Part shown: in pieces, positions 13,897-21,336 of the stretch | Layout of the letters: every line of letters starts with the position of its first letter | Position numbering within the stretch: the first letter of the stretch is position 1 | DNA from: Methanomassiliicoccus sp. UBA345 | GTDB lineage: Archaea > Thermoplasmatota > Thermoplasmata > Methanomassiliicoccales > Methanomassiliicoccaceae | Direction of reading: 5' to 3' | Assembly (NCBI GenBank): GCA_002504525.1 | Contig: DATD01000032.1 | Location: 1,652 to 23,226 of the forward strand | Length of the DNA stretch: 21,575 nt | Notes under the pieces: generated by a model | What the model was told of the DNA's origin: nothing | The model's input: only the letters and a program-made list of their open reading frames with translations | The model's database searches: none | Translations under genes and position numbers: made by a program

Positions 13897-15513
13897 ATGC
13901 GAACTGATGTCTTAGCAGTGATGCTGATAATCTGCGTCATCGCGTCGTCAGCGATGCTGCCGGTTGCAGCGGCCGAGGATGCGCTGGTCACGATCACCTC
14001 TCCTGCCGTGAACGAGGTCACCGGCAGCAATGTCACGGTGAGCTGGGAGAGCGATCCTGGCATGGAGAGATGCCGCATATGGGTCGATGGGGCAGAACTA
14101 TCCAATATAGGGACCAGCGGCAGCGTTGAGGTGCCGAACCTCGCTGACGGCCTCCATGTGGTGGTGGCGCGCTCGTACAACGGCACCGTCTCGGGCATGG
14201 ATACCGTGGCGTTCTTCGTCGACACCTCCGGCCCGGAGCTGGCGATCCTTGGGCCGTCGTACGGCGACGACCTCAATTCCTCTGACGTCACGGTGAGATG
14301 GAGCGCGTCCGACCCGTCATCGATCGCCCGGTACGCGGTCGAGGTGATGATGAACGGAGCGTTCAACCAGACCATCGCACTGGACCACACCGCATCGGAG
14401 GTGATGCTGAAGGGCCTGGAGAACGCCGACTACCTGGTCACGATCACCGCGTTCGACGGGACCGGCGACAGCACGCGGCGGAGCGTGGCGTTCTCGGTCG
14501 ATATGACCGTTCCCTCGTTGAACATCATCTCTCCCGACGGGGCGCGCACCTACGACGGCAAAGCTCCCATCCAGGTAACGTGGGAGGCGTCCGACGCGGG
14601 CGGCAACATCGAAGGCTTCAAGGTATTCCTCAACGGAGCGTACCAGACCACCGTGGCCGCCGCCGCCGACTCCTTCCTGTTCACCGACCTCCGGGACGGC
14701 GAGTACACGGTGGAGGTCGTCGCGGTCGACTCGGCCAACAACACCGACCGCGACAGCACGTCGTTCAACATCGACTCCGTGCCGTTCGGCGTGGTGAGCA
14801 CCTTCCCCGGCGACGGCGCCATAATGGGCACCGACATCAGGGTGGTATACACGAAACCGCTGGACCGGGAGGTCAGCAACATCACCGTCTCCGGCGTCAA
14901 GGGAATGGTGGAATGGGACGGCATTACTATGACGTTCACTCCCAACGCTCCGCTCGCGCTCGGGACCTCCTACACGGTCGAGGCGGTCGCCCGGGACCAC
15001 AGCGGCCGGTGGGCCAACACCACCTGGTCGTTCAACACCACCTCGATGGCGTACGTGACCGGCACCGTCCTGGACGCTGACGGCTCGCCCCTGGCCAACG
15101 CCCGGGTGTTCATCCCGGGAGGGTCGAGCACCGCGACCGACGAGGGGGGAGCGTTCCGCCTGCTGATCCCCTCTGGGAACCAGACGCTGACCGTGTCGCT
15201 GTCCGGCTACATCACCCGGACCATGCCCGTGAACATCGCGCCCGGGACCGAGGGGACCGTGGGAACGATAAAGCTGGCCTCGTCCGAGCTCATCACCCTG
15301 GTGGGCTGGGCGGTCGCCATCCTGGCCATCATCCTCGTGCTCATCGTCTACTACGTCAGAAGGAACCGGCGAAGGAACAGGAGCCGCCCTCCGGCCAGGA
15401 GGGGCCGGGGCAAGGAGGCGTCGCGCTCCTGGAAAGGACTGGAGCAGCTGCAGAAGCGCTCCAATCGGAACAGGTACGAGGATAGCGACATCGATCCCGA
15501 CGATCGTCTATAA
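13897..15513 (+). CDS. Secreted, membrane-anchored surface protein with Ig-like repeats
   Basis: This 538-residue protein has a signal peptide at residues 1-26 ending in PVAAA. Three tandem Ig/fibronectin-III-like repeats follow (about 28-109, 113-203, 207-295), each with a TITSP or NIISP-type opening, a VTVSW/VTVRW/VTWEAS strand and an FFVDTSGP or FSVDMTVP-type junction. Next are a Big_5/SbsA-like domain (296-382) with VVYTKPLDREV, and a carboxypeptidase-regulatory-like domain (385-461) with VTGTVLDADGSPLANARV. A single transmembrane helix (466-487) and a very basic tail ending in acidic residues follow. About nine N-x-S/T sequons occur in the extracellular part. ATG 13897 is preceded by a purine-rich GGATGGGATGGG. 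An earlier start would run through the tRNA. A role in adhesion or the cell envelope is likely but not shown. Confidence 0.85.
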   Translation: MRTDVLAVMLIICVIASSAMLPVAAAEDALVTITSPAVNEVTGSNVTVSWESDPGMERCRIWVDGAELSNIGTSGSVEVPNLADGLHVVVARSYNGTVSGMDTVAFFVDTSGPELAILGPSYGDDLNSSDVTVRWSASDPSSIARYAVEVMMNGAFNQTIALDHTASEVMLKGLENADYLVTITAFDGTGDSTRRSVAFSVDMTVPSLNIISPDGARTYDGKAPIQVTWEASDAGGNIEGFKVFLNGAYQTTVAAAADSFLFTDLRDGEYTVEVVAVDSANNTDRDSTSFNIDSVPFGVVSTFPGDGAIMGTDIRVVYTKPLDREVSNITVSGVKGMVEWDGITMTFTPNAPLALGTSYTVEAVARDHSGRWANTTWSFNTTSMAYVTGTVLDADGSPLANARVFIPGGSSTATDEGGAFRLLIPSGNQTLTVSLSGYITRTMPVNIAPGTEGTVGTIKLASSELITLVGWAVAILAIILVLIVYYVRRNRRRNRSRPPARRGRGKEASRSWKGLEQLQKRSNRNRYEDSDIDPDDRL

Positions 15514-15563
15514 GATGGGCCGCGGTCAGAAAAGGCTAATGGACGGAGATGCTGGTGCGAACA

Positions 15564-15659
15564 TCACACCGTCCCCGGGACCGCGACCAAGGTGATTAAC
15601 AGGAGCAGGATGATGGCGAGGAGGTAGATCCATCCCCGTCTCTGGTGTGCCGCCTCCAT
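15564..15659 (-). CDS. Candidate 31-residue single-helix membrane peptide
   Basis: ATG 15659 opens a 31-codon frame whose product has a short polar and basic N-terminus (MEAAHQRRGW) followed by one strongly hydrophobic helix (IYLLAIILLLLITLVAVP). A GGGAG sequence lies four bases before the ATG. The charge pattern would leave the N-terminus in the cytoplasm. It lies 141 bases downstream of the DUF1015 gene on the same strand, in the 286-base gap before it, and converges on the surface-protein gene. The rest of that gap holds only an AT-rich stretch near 15750-15790, which may end the DUF1015 transcript. No known small protein is recognised, so coding status rests on composition and layout alone. 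Confidence 0.35.
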   Translation of the reverse strand: MEAAHQRRGWIYLLAIILLLLITLVAVPGTV

Positions 15660-15799
15660 CCTGCTCCCGTACGTTTTCTTCCCCCCAGATTCTCAGCGAG
15701 TTCCCCGTGGACCCCGCTCGGAACATACTTTGGAGCATCCGCTACAAATAGGTATTCATGATGTTGAATAATATCAAATCAGATAATTAGCCAACGCGT

Positions 15800-17005
15800 C
15801 TACCTCATGCGGTACAGCACGAATCCCGACCATATCTTCGGCCAGAAGTAGGTGGTCTTCTTCGGCATCTTGCGGCCGCTCTCCGCGACCTTCCACGTCA
15901 GGTCCAGCGACGGCGCGCGGACGATGATCGCCATATCGATCTCCCCGTTGGCCATGCGCCTTGCCGCCGAGGTGAGCTCGTGGTCGTATTCCACGGTCAT
16001 CCCGCTGCCGTTCGGCATCGAGTACAGCACGTCCTTGAAGATGACCTCCTGCGCCACGTAGGTGTCCACTGACCACAGGATGTCGCCGAGCGGCGCCGGG
16101 CGCTCCGCCACGAACATGGTGCCGTCCTTCAGCATCAGGCCGAAGGTCGGCGCGGTGGCGGAATCGAGGGCCTTCCCTATCGCCTCCGCGTCCTTCACCT
16201 CCCGCACCGTGAAATGCTCCCGCATCCGGTCCAGCAGATCCCTCGGCCGGTAGTCCAGGTTCCTGATGAGGCGGTGGGTCGGTCGAACGAACATGCCGCT
16301 GTCCTGGGACGACACCATGGTGCACAGCACGTAGGCCTTCATCTCGTCCCCGGGGTTCTCCTGCGAGTACTTGTAGGCGGTCTCGTAGCGATGATGGCCA
16401 TCGGCGATGAGCATCTTCTTGGCGGCGAACATGTCCCTCAGCGCCATAACGGCCGCCGGTTCGGATATGCGGAACAGCTGGTGCACCGTACCCGAGGCGT
16501 CGGTAGCCTCGTACAGCCTCTCGGCCCGCTTCGAGACCTCCGCAAGGTCAATGTCCGAACGGTCGTACAGGCCGAAGATCGATTCGCAATGGGTGGCGGT
16601 GGCCCTCAGCAGGTTGAGGCGGTCCTCCTTGACCTTGGGGAACGTCTCCTCGTGAGGTATTATGTTGCCATCATCGTAGCTCTCCGTCCTCAGGACCCCG
16701 ATGATGCCGTTCCTCGACATCCACGTGCCATGGTCCTGGAAGCTCTGGCGGTACAGGTAGTAGCACTCCCTGTCGTCCTGGACCAGCTTCCCCTTCGCGA
16801 TCCATTCGTCGAGCAGCTTGGCCGCTTCGTCGTACCGGCCGTCGAGGCCTCCGAGGGTGATTCGAGCAACGTTATGCTTCTTCTCCTGCAGCCTGGCCTG
16901 CTCCTCGGGGGAGATGATGTCATAGGGCGGGGATATGCGGTCGGCGATGCTCTCGTTACTGCTCAGATGGGGAAGGATGCCGCGGAAGGGACGGAGGTCT
17001 ACCAT
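15800..17005 (-). CDS. DUF1015 family protein
   Basis: This 401-residue protein belongs to the DUF1015 family (COG4198), which is widespread in archaea and anaerobic bacteria and often lies near serine biosynthesis genes. Its biochemical role is unknown. Family landmarks are VDLRPFRGILPHL at the start, RISPPYDIISPEEQARLQEKKHN, the histidine-rich core FAAKKMLIADGHHRYETAYKY, and a C-terminal region with EYDHELTSA. No signal or membrane helix is seen. ATG 17005 directly precedes the canonical opening. A TTG at 17038 is in frame and at leaderless spacing from the AT-rich block 17060-17072, so an 11-residue longer form is possible. The gene diverges from the DedA-family gene. Confidence 0.88.
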   Translation of the reverse strand: MVDLRPFRGILPHLSSNESIADRISPPYDIISPEEQARLQEKKHNVARITLGGLDGRYDEAAKLLDEWIAKGKLVQDDRECYYLYRQSFQDHGTWMSRNGIIGVLRTESYDDGNIIPHEETFPKVKEDRLNLLRATATHCESIFGLYDRSDIDLAEVSKRAERLYEATDASGTVHQLFRISEPAAVMALRDMFAAKKMLIADGHHRYETAYKYSQENPGDEMKAYVLCTMVSSQDSGMFVRPTHRLIRNLDYRPRDLLDRMREHFTVREVKDAEAIGKALDSATAPTFGLMLKDGTMFVAERPAPLGDILWSVDTYVAQEVIFKDVLYSMPNGSGMTVEYDHELTSAARRMANGEIDMAIIVRAPSLDLTWKVAESGRKMPKKTTYFWPKIWSGFVLYRMR

Positions 17006-17059
17006 GGTGAACGCATCGTGAATGGCTAGCGCGTTCAATAGACTTGCGGCCGCGGTGCG

Positions 17060-17072
17060 TATTTTTTATAAG
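17060..17072. promoter_or_regulatory. Shared AT-rich promoter element between divergent genes
   Basis: TATTTTTTATAAG is the only AT-rich block between the DUF1015 and DedA genes. On the plus strand TTTATAA lies about 40 bases before ATG 17109. On the minus strand TATAAAAAATA lies about 26 bases before TTG 17038 and 60 before ATG 17005. Confidence 0.5.
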
Positions 17073-17108
17073 GTCGCCACCATTGCTGTTGAGGACCGAG
17101 GATGAACC

Positions 17109-17768
17109 ATGAGCCTGCTGGTGATGATAAATGAGTTCGTTATCGATCTGATCAGTCAGGCCGGCTACCTGGGCATCTTCCTGGCGATGTTCATCGAAGG
17201 CATCTTCACACCGATCCCGAGCGAGATCATCGTCCCGCTGGCCGGCTTTCTCGCCTCGATAGGGCGGTTCAACATCGTCCTGGTGGTGCTGGTCAGCTCA
17301 CTGGGGGCGGCAAGCGGCTCGTCGATAGCGTATCTCATCGGCTACCGGTTGGGGCGGCCGTTCATCGACCGCTTCGGCAAGTACTTCGGGTTCGGGCATG
17401 ACAGCCTATGCCGCGCCGACGCGTGGTTCGAGAGGTGGGGTAATTACGGCATCCTGATCGGGCATTCGTTGCCAGGCATCCGCTCCATCATATCCTTCCC
17501 GGCCGGCATCGCCAAGATGGACTTCAAGCGCTTCGTCCTCTTCACCTTCATGGGGGCCGTGATATGGAACACCGTCCTCGCGGTGGCCGGGTACCTGCTG
17601 GGTGCGAGCTACTTGGTTATATCGGAACGCATCGGCGAATGGAAACTGGACTGGGTCATCCTGGGCGCGGTGGCGATCATCTTCCTGGCGTGGGTCGCGT
17701 ATGGGCGGTGGAAGAAGGTGAAGTGCCGGACCGAGGCCGATGAGCTCGACCCGCAGCTCCCGCGTTAA
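17109..17768 (+). CDS. DedA/VTT-domain membrane protein
   Basis: This 219-residue integral membrane protein belongs to the DedA family (VTT or SNARE-associated domain). Members act in lipid carrier recycling, including undecaprenyl-phosphate or phospholipid scrambling. Landmarks are the first hydrophobic block GYLGIFLAMFIEGIFTPIPSEIIVPLAGF with the conserved Glu and Pro-x-Pro-Ser-Glu, the SGSSIAYLIGYRLGRPFIDRFGKY segment, FERWGNYGILIGHSLPGIRSIISFPAG with the conserved G-x-R and Pro-Ala-Gly, and MDFKRFVLFTFMGAVIWNT. A C-terminal helix and a charged tail follow. ATG 17109 has GAGGATGA just before it. In an archaeon the likely lipid carrier is a dolichyl-type polyprenol, which is inference. Confidence 0.92.
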   Translation: MSLLVMINEFVIDLISQAGYLGIFLAMFIEGIFTPIPSEIIVPLAGFLASIGRFNIVLVVLVSSLGAASGSSIAYLIGYRLGRPFIDRFGKYFGFGHDSLCRADAWFERWGNYGILIGHSLPGIRSIISFPAGIAKMDFKRFVLFTFMGAVIWNTVLAVAGYLLGASYLVISERIGEWKLDWVILGAVAIIFLAWVAYGRWKKVKCRTEADELDPQLPR

Positions 17769-17800
17769 CACGACCATGGCGGCCGAGCGATGCGGCCCTC

Positions 17801-19111
17801 TTACCCGGTCAGCCTCCACACCTTCCCCGACGTGCCAGCTGGACCGGCCGAGTCGGAACCGAGAACAAGCACCTCGCCGTCCTGATCGAGGGCGACCGCG
17901 AGCAGGTAGCCGGGAACGAGGCCGGATGGGGCGCCCACAAGGACGGAATGCCGAGTCCAGTTGCCGTCTGATTGTAGAATGATGAACAGCGGGCTGCCGC
18001 CGCCGCGGAATGCCCCGAAGACGTAGCCTCCGTCGAGGGCGGCGATTCCGCCATGATACACAGCGCCGCCGATCACCGTGGCGCCCTCCCCTCCGGGCTG
18101 TGCGGAGTTCCTGAACTCCGCGATGGGATCGACGAGCTCCTCCCCTCTCGCTCCCCTGTCCGGGCATCCCGTGGGGTCGCCTCGGGGGTTGGCGGGATCG
18201 AAGCAATGGGCACCCTCCTTGATCCTCCATCCGTAGTTGCCCCCGTTGACGACGAGGTCCACCTCCTCCCAGCGGGCCTGCCCGGCGTCGGCGACGAATA
18301 GTCCGCCGGTCCCGGCATCGAACGTGGCATAGGCGGGATTGCGGAACCCGTAGGCGAAGATCTCCGGACGGCCGCCGCCGTCGGCGAAGGGATTGTCCTT
18401 CGGGATGCCGTACGCCGTGCCGTTCCCTTCCCGCTCGATGTCGAGCCGCAGCACCTTGCCGAACAGCACGTCCGTGTCCTGGCCGTTGCCCGCCGTTGCG
18501 TTATGTCCCAGCCCCTCGTCGTTCGCGCTCCCGCCGTCCCCGACCGTCACGTACAGGTGCCCGTCCGGCCCGAAGAGCACCTGGCCGCCGTTGTGGTTCA
18601 TGGCGGGATGGTCGATCGCCAGAACGGTTCTGGCGGTAGAGCCGTCGACCGACAGGCCGTCCTCCGAGGCGGTGAGCTCCACTACGACGTTGGTATGATC
18701 GTAACCGTCCGGCGCGCCGGCCCGCAGCGGCGCGGTGTAGAACGCGTACACCAGCCGGTCGGACGGATAGTCGGGATGGAAAGCGATGCTAAGCAGGCCG
18801 CGCTCGTCGTAGCCGGGGCTCAGTTCGACGATCTCTTCCCGCAGGTCGAGGAACGGTCCGTCGGCCAGCGTTCCGTCGGCCATCAGCATATGTACCGTGC
18901 CGACCTGGTCGACGATGAACACGCGGTCATCGATGCCCGGGGCCGTCGCCGCGGCGATCGGATGGACAAGGCCATCGGCAACCAGCTCCAGCCCGAGCTC
19001 CTGCTCGATGGGGGGCTCCGACCCCTGCGGCGGGTTGCTGACGAGAATGAACACCGCCGCTGCCGCTATCAGCAGTGCGGCGGCGATCAGCACCAATGCT
19101 GCCTTCCTCAT
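17801..19111 (-). CDS. Exported PQQ-dependent sugar dehydrogenase-fold protein
   Basis: This 436-residue protein has a hydrophobic N-terminus (MRKAALVLIAAALLIAAAAV) that is a signal peptide or signal anchor. The rest is a six-bladed beta-propeller of the soluble glucose/aldose sugar dehydrogenase family (GSDH, sorbosone dehydrogenase-like). Visible landmarks are DRVFIVDQVGTVHML, ERGLLSIAFHPDYP, the NHNGG motif with the likely catalytic His in AMNHNGGQVLFGPDGHLYVT, GDGGSAND, LFGKVLRLDI, FAYGFRNPAYATFD and the NGGNYGWRI motif. It probably acts outside the membrane. PQQ binding and sugar oxidation are family inferences; no PQQ biosynthesis gene is visible. ATG 19111 has GGGATGCTGGG just before it. 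The gene converges on the DedA gene with a 32-base gap. Confidence 0.87.
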   Translation of the reverse strand: MRKAALVLIAAALLIAAAAVFILVSNPPQGSEPPIEQELGLELVADGLVHPIAAATAPGIDDRVFIVDQVGTVHMLMADGTLADGPFLDLREEIVELSPGYDERGLLSIAFHPDYPSDRLVYAFYTAPLRAGAPDGYDHTNVVVELTASEDGLSVDGSTARTVLAIDHPAMNHNGGQVLFGPDGHLYVTVGDGGSANDEGLGHNATAGNGQDTDVLFGKVLRLDIEREGNGTAYGIPKDNPFADGGGRPEIFAYGFRNPAYATFDAGTGGLFVADAGQARWEEVDLVVNGGNYGWRIKEGAHCFDPANPRGDPTGCPDRGARGEELVDPIAEFRNSAQPGGEGATVIGGAVYHGGIAALDGGYVFGAFRGGGSPLFIILQSDGNWTRHSVLVGAPSGLVPGYLLAVALDQDGEVLVLGSDSAGPAGTSGKVWRLTG

Positions 19112-19224
19112 CCCAGCATCCCTTGGATGCCGCGGCTATTGAATGTTGCCGCCGGTCGATGGTTTCCTATCTGAATATCGGGAGGAGAAAACATGTTCAA
19201 CCCCTGCGTTCCCAATCCACATGC

Positions 19225-19401
19225 GTGAGGGAATCTGGCCGGCTCGCCCGCCGCCTGGGCCTGGCGGACGCCGTGTTCATCGGGCTTCTTATCGCCAGCA
19301 TGGTGACTATCTTCAATGCAATGTCCTCGGCCCAACTGGCAAGTCTGTACCCGGTGCCAGGAGGCACCCACGTATACGCGGGAAAGCGGCTCGGCGTGTA
19401 A
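19225..19401 (+). pseudogene. Remnant of an APC-family amino-acid permease N-terminus
   Basis: A 58-codon frame from GTG 19225 to TAA 19399-19401 encodes a piece of an amino-acid/polyamine permease. RLARRLGLADAVFIGL matches the usual family opening, and NAMSSAQLASLYPVPGGTHV plus YAGKRLG matches the segment at the end of helix 2 and the loop after it. About 25 residues that normally form the first helix and the SMIGAGVF-type loop between these blocks are missing without a frame change, and everything after KRLG is gone. A full permease has roughly 450 residues, so this cannot work as a transporter. It sits in the 321-base gap between the dehydrogenase-fold gene and the iron-type permease; nothing else in that gap is supported. 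Confidence 0.68.
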
Positions 19402-19432
19402 TGCCTCCTGATCAGGCAGGTGTTGCCCCCCC

Positions 19433-20530
19433 TCATATGACAATAGCGTCCTTTCTCACCAAGAGCAGGTAGATCAATATCGGACCGCCGATCAGGGCCG
19501 TGATCGCGCCAACCGGCAACATTATCGGATTGATGAGGTCCTTGGCGACGACGTCGGCCAGAGACAGCAGCAGTGCGCCCATTATCGCGGAGGCTGGGAA
19601 GAGGTACTTGAGATCGTTGCCCACCACTATTCTAGAGATGTGCGGTGCCAGAAGGCAGACGAATCCTATGGCGCCTGTAAAGCTCACCACCACCGCCGTC
19701 GCGAAGCACGCGATGAGGATGGAAACCAATCTTACCGATCTCACGCTCACTCCCAGGGACAGGGCCGTATCGTCGCCCATCCTCAGGATATTGATATCTT
19801 TGACAAGCCATGCGGAGACAGCCGAGATCACCGCCAGCATTATCAGGACGTAAGGCACCTGCCAGATTGATGCATTATTCAGGTCCCCCACTGACCAGAA
19901 CATCGCGGATTTCACAGCGTCAGCCGATCCGAAATACTGCATGATGGTATTTGCGGCTGAGAATATATACGATATCGATACGCCCACCAAGATAAGGGTG
20001 CTGGGCATCATGTTCCTGCGTATGGAGGCGGTCAGTATGATCCCTGCCGGTATAAGGGAGAAAAGGAACGCGTTGAGCATTGTCCCCACTGTGCCGACCG
20101 CAGCTGAGAGGCCAACGATGATCGAGAGGGACGCTCCAAAGGCCGCGCTACTAGAGACTCCCAGCGTGTATGGCGTGGCCAGAGGGTTCTTCATGACGGT
20201 CTGTACGAGACATCCTCCTATGGCCAGTATTGCTCCGACGAACGTCGCCATCAGCACCCGCGGGGCATACACCTGAAGAACTATCTGCTCTGTCTTGAAG
20301 GGAATATCAAAGAGGCCCGGCACGATCTGGTTGAGCAACACCTCATACACTTGCAGGGGAGTTATAGTCGTCGAACCGATGGTGATCGAGTACGACATCA
20401 GGGCCATCATCAGGAGCGCCAGGGCGACGATCATTGTCACCCTTCTGAGTTCCACCCTTCTGACCCTCATCCTGTCGGCGTCCTTCTCGTTCGCGCCGAA
20501 CCTCCTCGCCCCTATCTCTTCTGCCACCAT
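19433..20530 (-). CDS. FecCD/BtuC-type ABC transporter permease (iron chelate or cobalamin)
   Basis: This 365-residue permease forms the channel of an importer for iron complexes, haem or cobalamin. After a charged N-terminal tail of about 30 residues it has some nine to ten hydrophobic helices. Family landmarks are VLQVYAPRVLMATFVGAILAIGG, the MKNPLATPYTLGVSSSAAFGAS block, and the cytoplasmic coupling region near GDDTALSLGVSV. Further on are FTGAIGFVCLLAPHISRIVVGND and LPVGAITALIGGPILIYLLL. ATG 20530 overlaps the end of the methyltransferase by 19 bases. A later ATG at 20470 would give a more usual N-terminus. No ABC ATPase follows on this strand within the window. G+C is lower than in the left part of the window. 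Confidence 0.93.
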   Translation of the reverse strand: MVAEEIGARRFGANEKDADRMRVRRVELRRVTMIVALALLMMALMSYSITIGSTTITPLQVYEVLLNQIVPGLFDIPFKTEQIVLQVYAPRVLMATFVGAILAIGGCLVQTVMKNPLATPYTLGVSSSAAFGASLSIIVGLSAAVGTVGTMLNAFLFSLIPAGIILTASIRRNMMPSTLILVGVSISYIFSAANTIMQYFGSADAVKSAMFWSVGDLNNASIWQVPYVLIMLAVISAVSAWLVKDINILRMGDDTALSLGVSVRSVRLVSILIACFATAVVVSFTGAIGFVCLLAPHISRIVVGNDLKYLFPASAIMGALLLSLADVVAKDLINPIMLPVGAITALIGGPILIYLLLVRKDAIVI

Positions 20531-21294
20531 ATGGTCCCAACCTTTCGGGCCTCGCCCAGGACGAACTTCCCGTCCATCATCGTCATGGCCGACGACAAGT
20601 GATCGGCGACTGGTTCCTTCTTGGGCTCCGGGACGTTGTAGAGATCGAAGCAGTGCTCCAGAGCGGCATCGAGGCTCTCGAAGCTCATGACATCGCCATA
20701 TCCCAGTATGGAAGTGCTGGGCTCGAATCCCAGCTCCTTCGCGATGTTGTGCAATATCTCGAAATCCGTGTGTTCGATCATGACCCGGCCGAACATTATC
20801 TCCTGGACCGGAAACGGTATTCTGATGTCCGCGGGGACGAACAGATGGACCGCATCGGCGATGGAATCCATCCTCCTCATCTGTTCATCCGCGCCATACA
20901 TGAACAATGAGAAGGAGGACACTAGCTTCTGATGCCGACCGAGCATTTTCATGTCCATGCGGTCCCAGTAATCGTTTATGAGCCGGAGATTGGTCAGGCC
21001 TTCAGAGCTCATCTTTTCGCTCAATATTCTCAACATGTTTGCCGACGGGTCCACGGCTGTGACCTCAAGCGCTGACCGCGCCAAGGGAATCGTCAGTCTT
21101 CCGTTGCCGGGGCCGATTTCAATTATCCTCTCATCGGCCCCTGGACGGATGACCGCCAATTGTTCATCGGTCAGTTTCCTCGAGAAACTGCTTGGCCCGA
21201 TACCGCCAGCGCGACCGTCCCAGAAAGCTCCCGAATTGAGCCTTTCTCGCGAGGTCAGCTTGATCGAGGTGTTCCATTCATCAGCCCATCTCAT
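20512..21294 (-). CDS. Class I SAM-dependent methyltransferase in the iron-transport cluster
   Basis: This 260-residue protein has a Rossmann-type methyltransferase domain. Motif I is RIIEIGPGNGRLTIPLA at residues 56-72, the acidic strand is VTAVDPSANMLRIL, and the later strand reads LVSSFSLFMYG. The N-terminus (MRWADEWNTS with SGAFWDGRA) and the C-terminal third (AMTMMDGKFVLGEARKVGTIWW) lie outside the core and may give substrate specificity. No NPPY motif is present, so it is not an N-methyltransferase of the HemK type. The substrate is unknown. It lies between the substrate-binding protein gene (42 bases upstream) and the permease gene (19-base overlap), which suggests one operon and a role connected with the transported metal complex. 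It ends in TAG. Confidence 0.85.
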   Translation of the reverse strand: MRWADEWNTSIKLTSRERLNSGAFWDGRAGGIGPSSFSRKLTDEQLAVIRPGADERIIEIGPGNGRLTIPLARSALEVTAVDPSANMLRILSEKMSSEGLTNLRLINDYWDRMDMKMLGRHQKLVSSFSLFMYGADEQMRRMDSIADAVHLFVPADIRIPFPVQEIMFGRVMIEHTDFEILHNIAKELGFEPSTSILGYGDVMSFESLDAALEHCFDLYNVPEPKKEPVADHLSSAMTMMDGKFVLGEARKVGTIWWQKR

Positions 21295-21336
21295 AGTAAT
21301 ACCCGTTCTAATGAAAAGGAGAAATGGCGGGCACCT

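Noticed and set aside
15526..15738. 70-codon minus-strand frame in the gap after the surface-protein gene
   Set aside because: The translation is Gly/Pro-rich without pattern. The overlapping 31-codon frame with a membrane helix is the better candidate in this gap.
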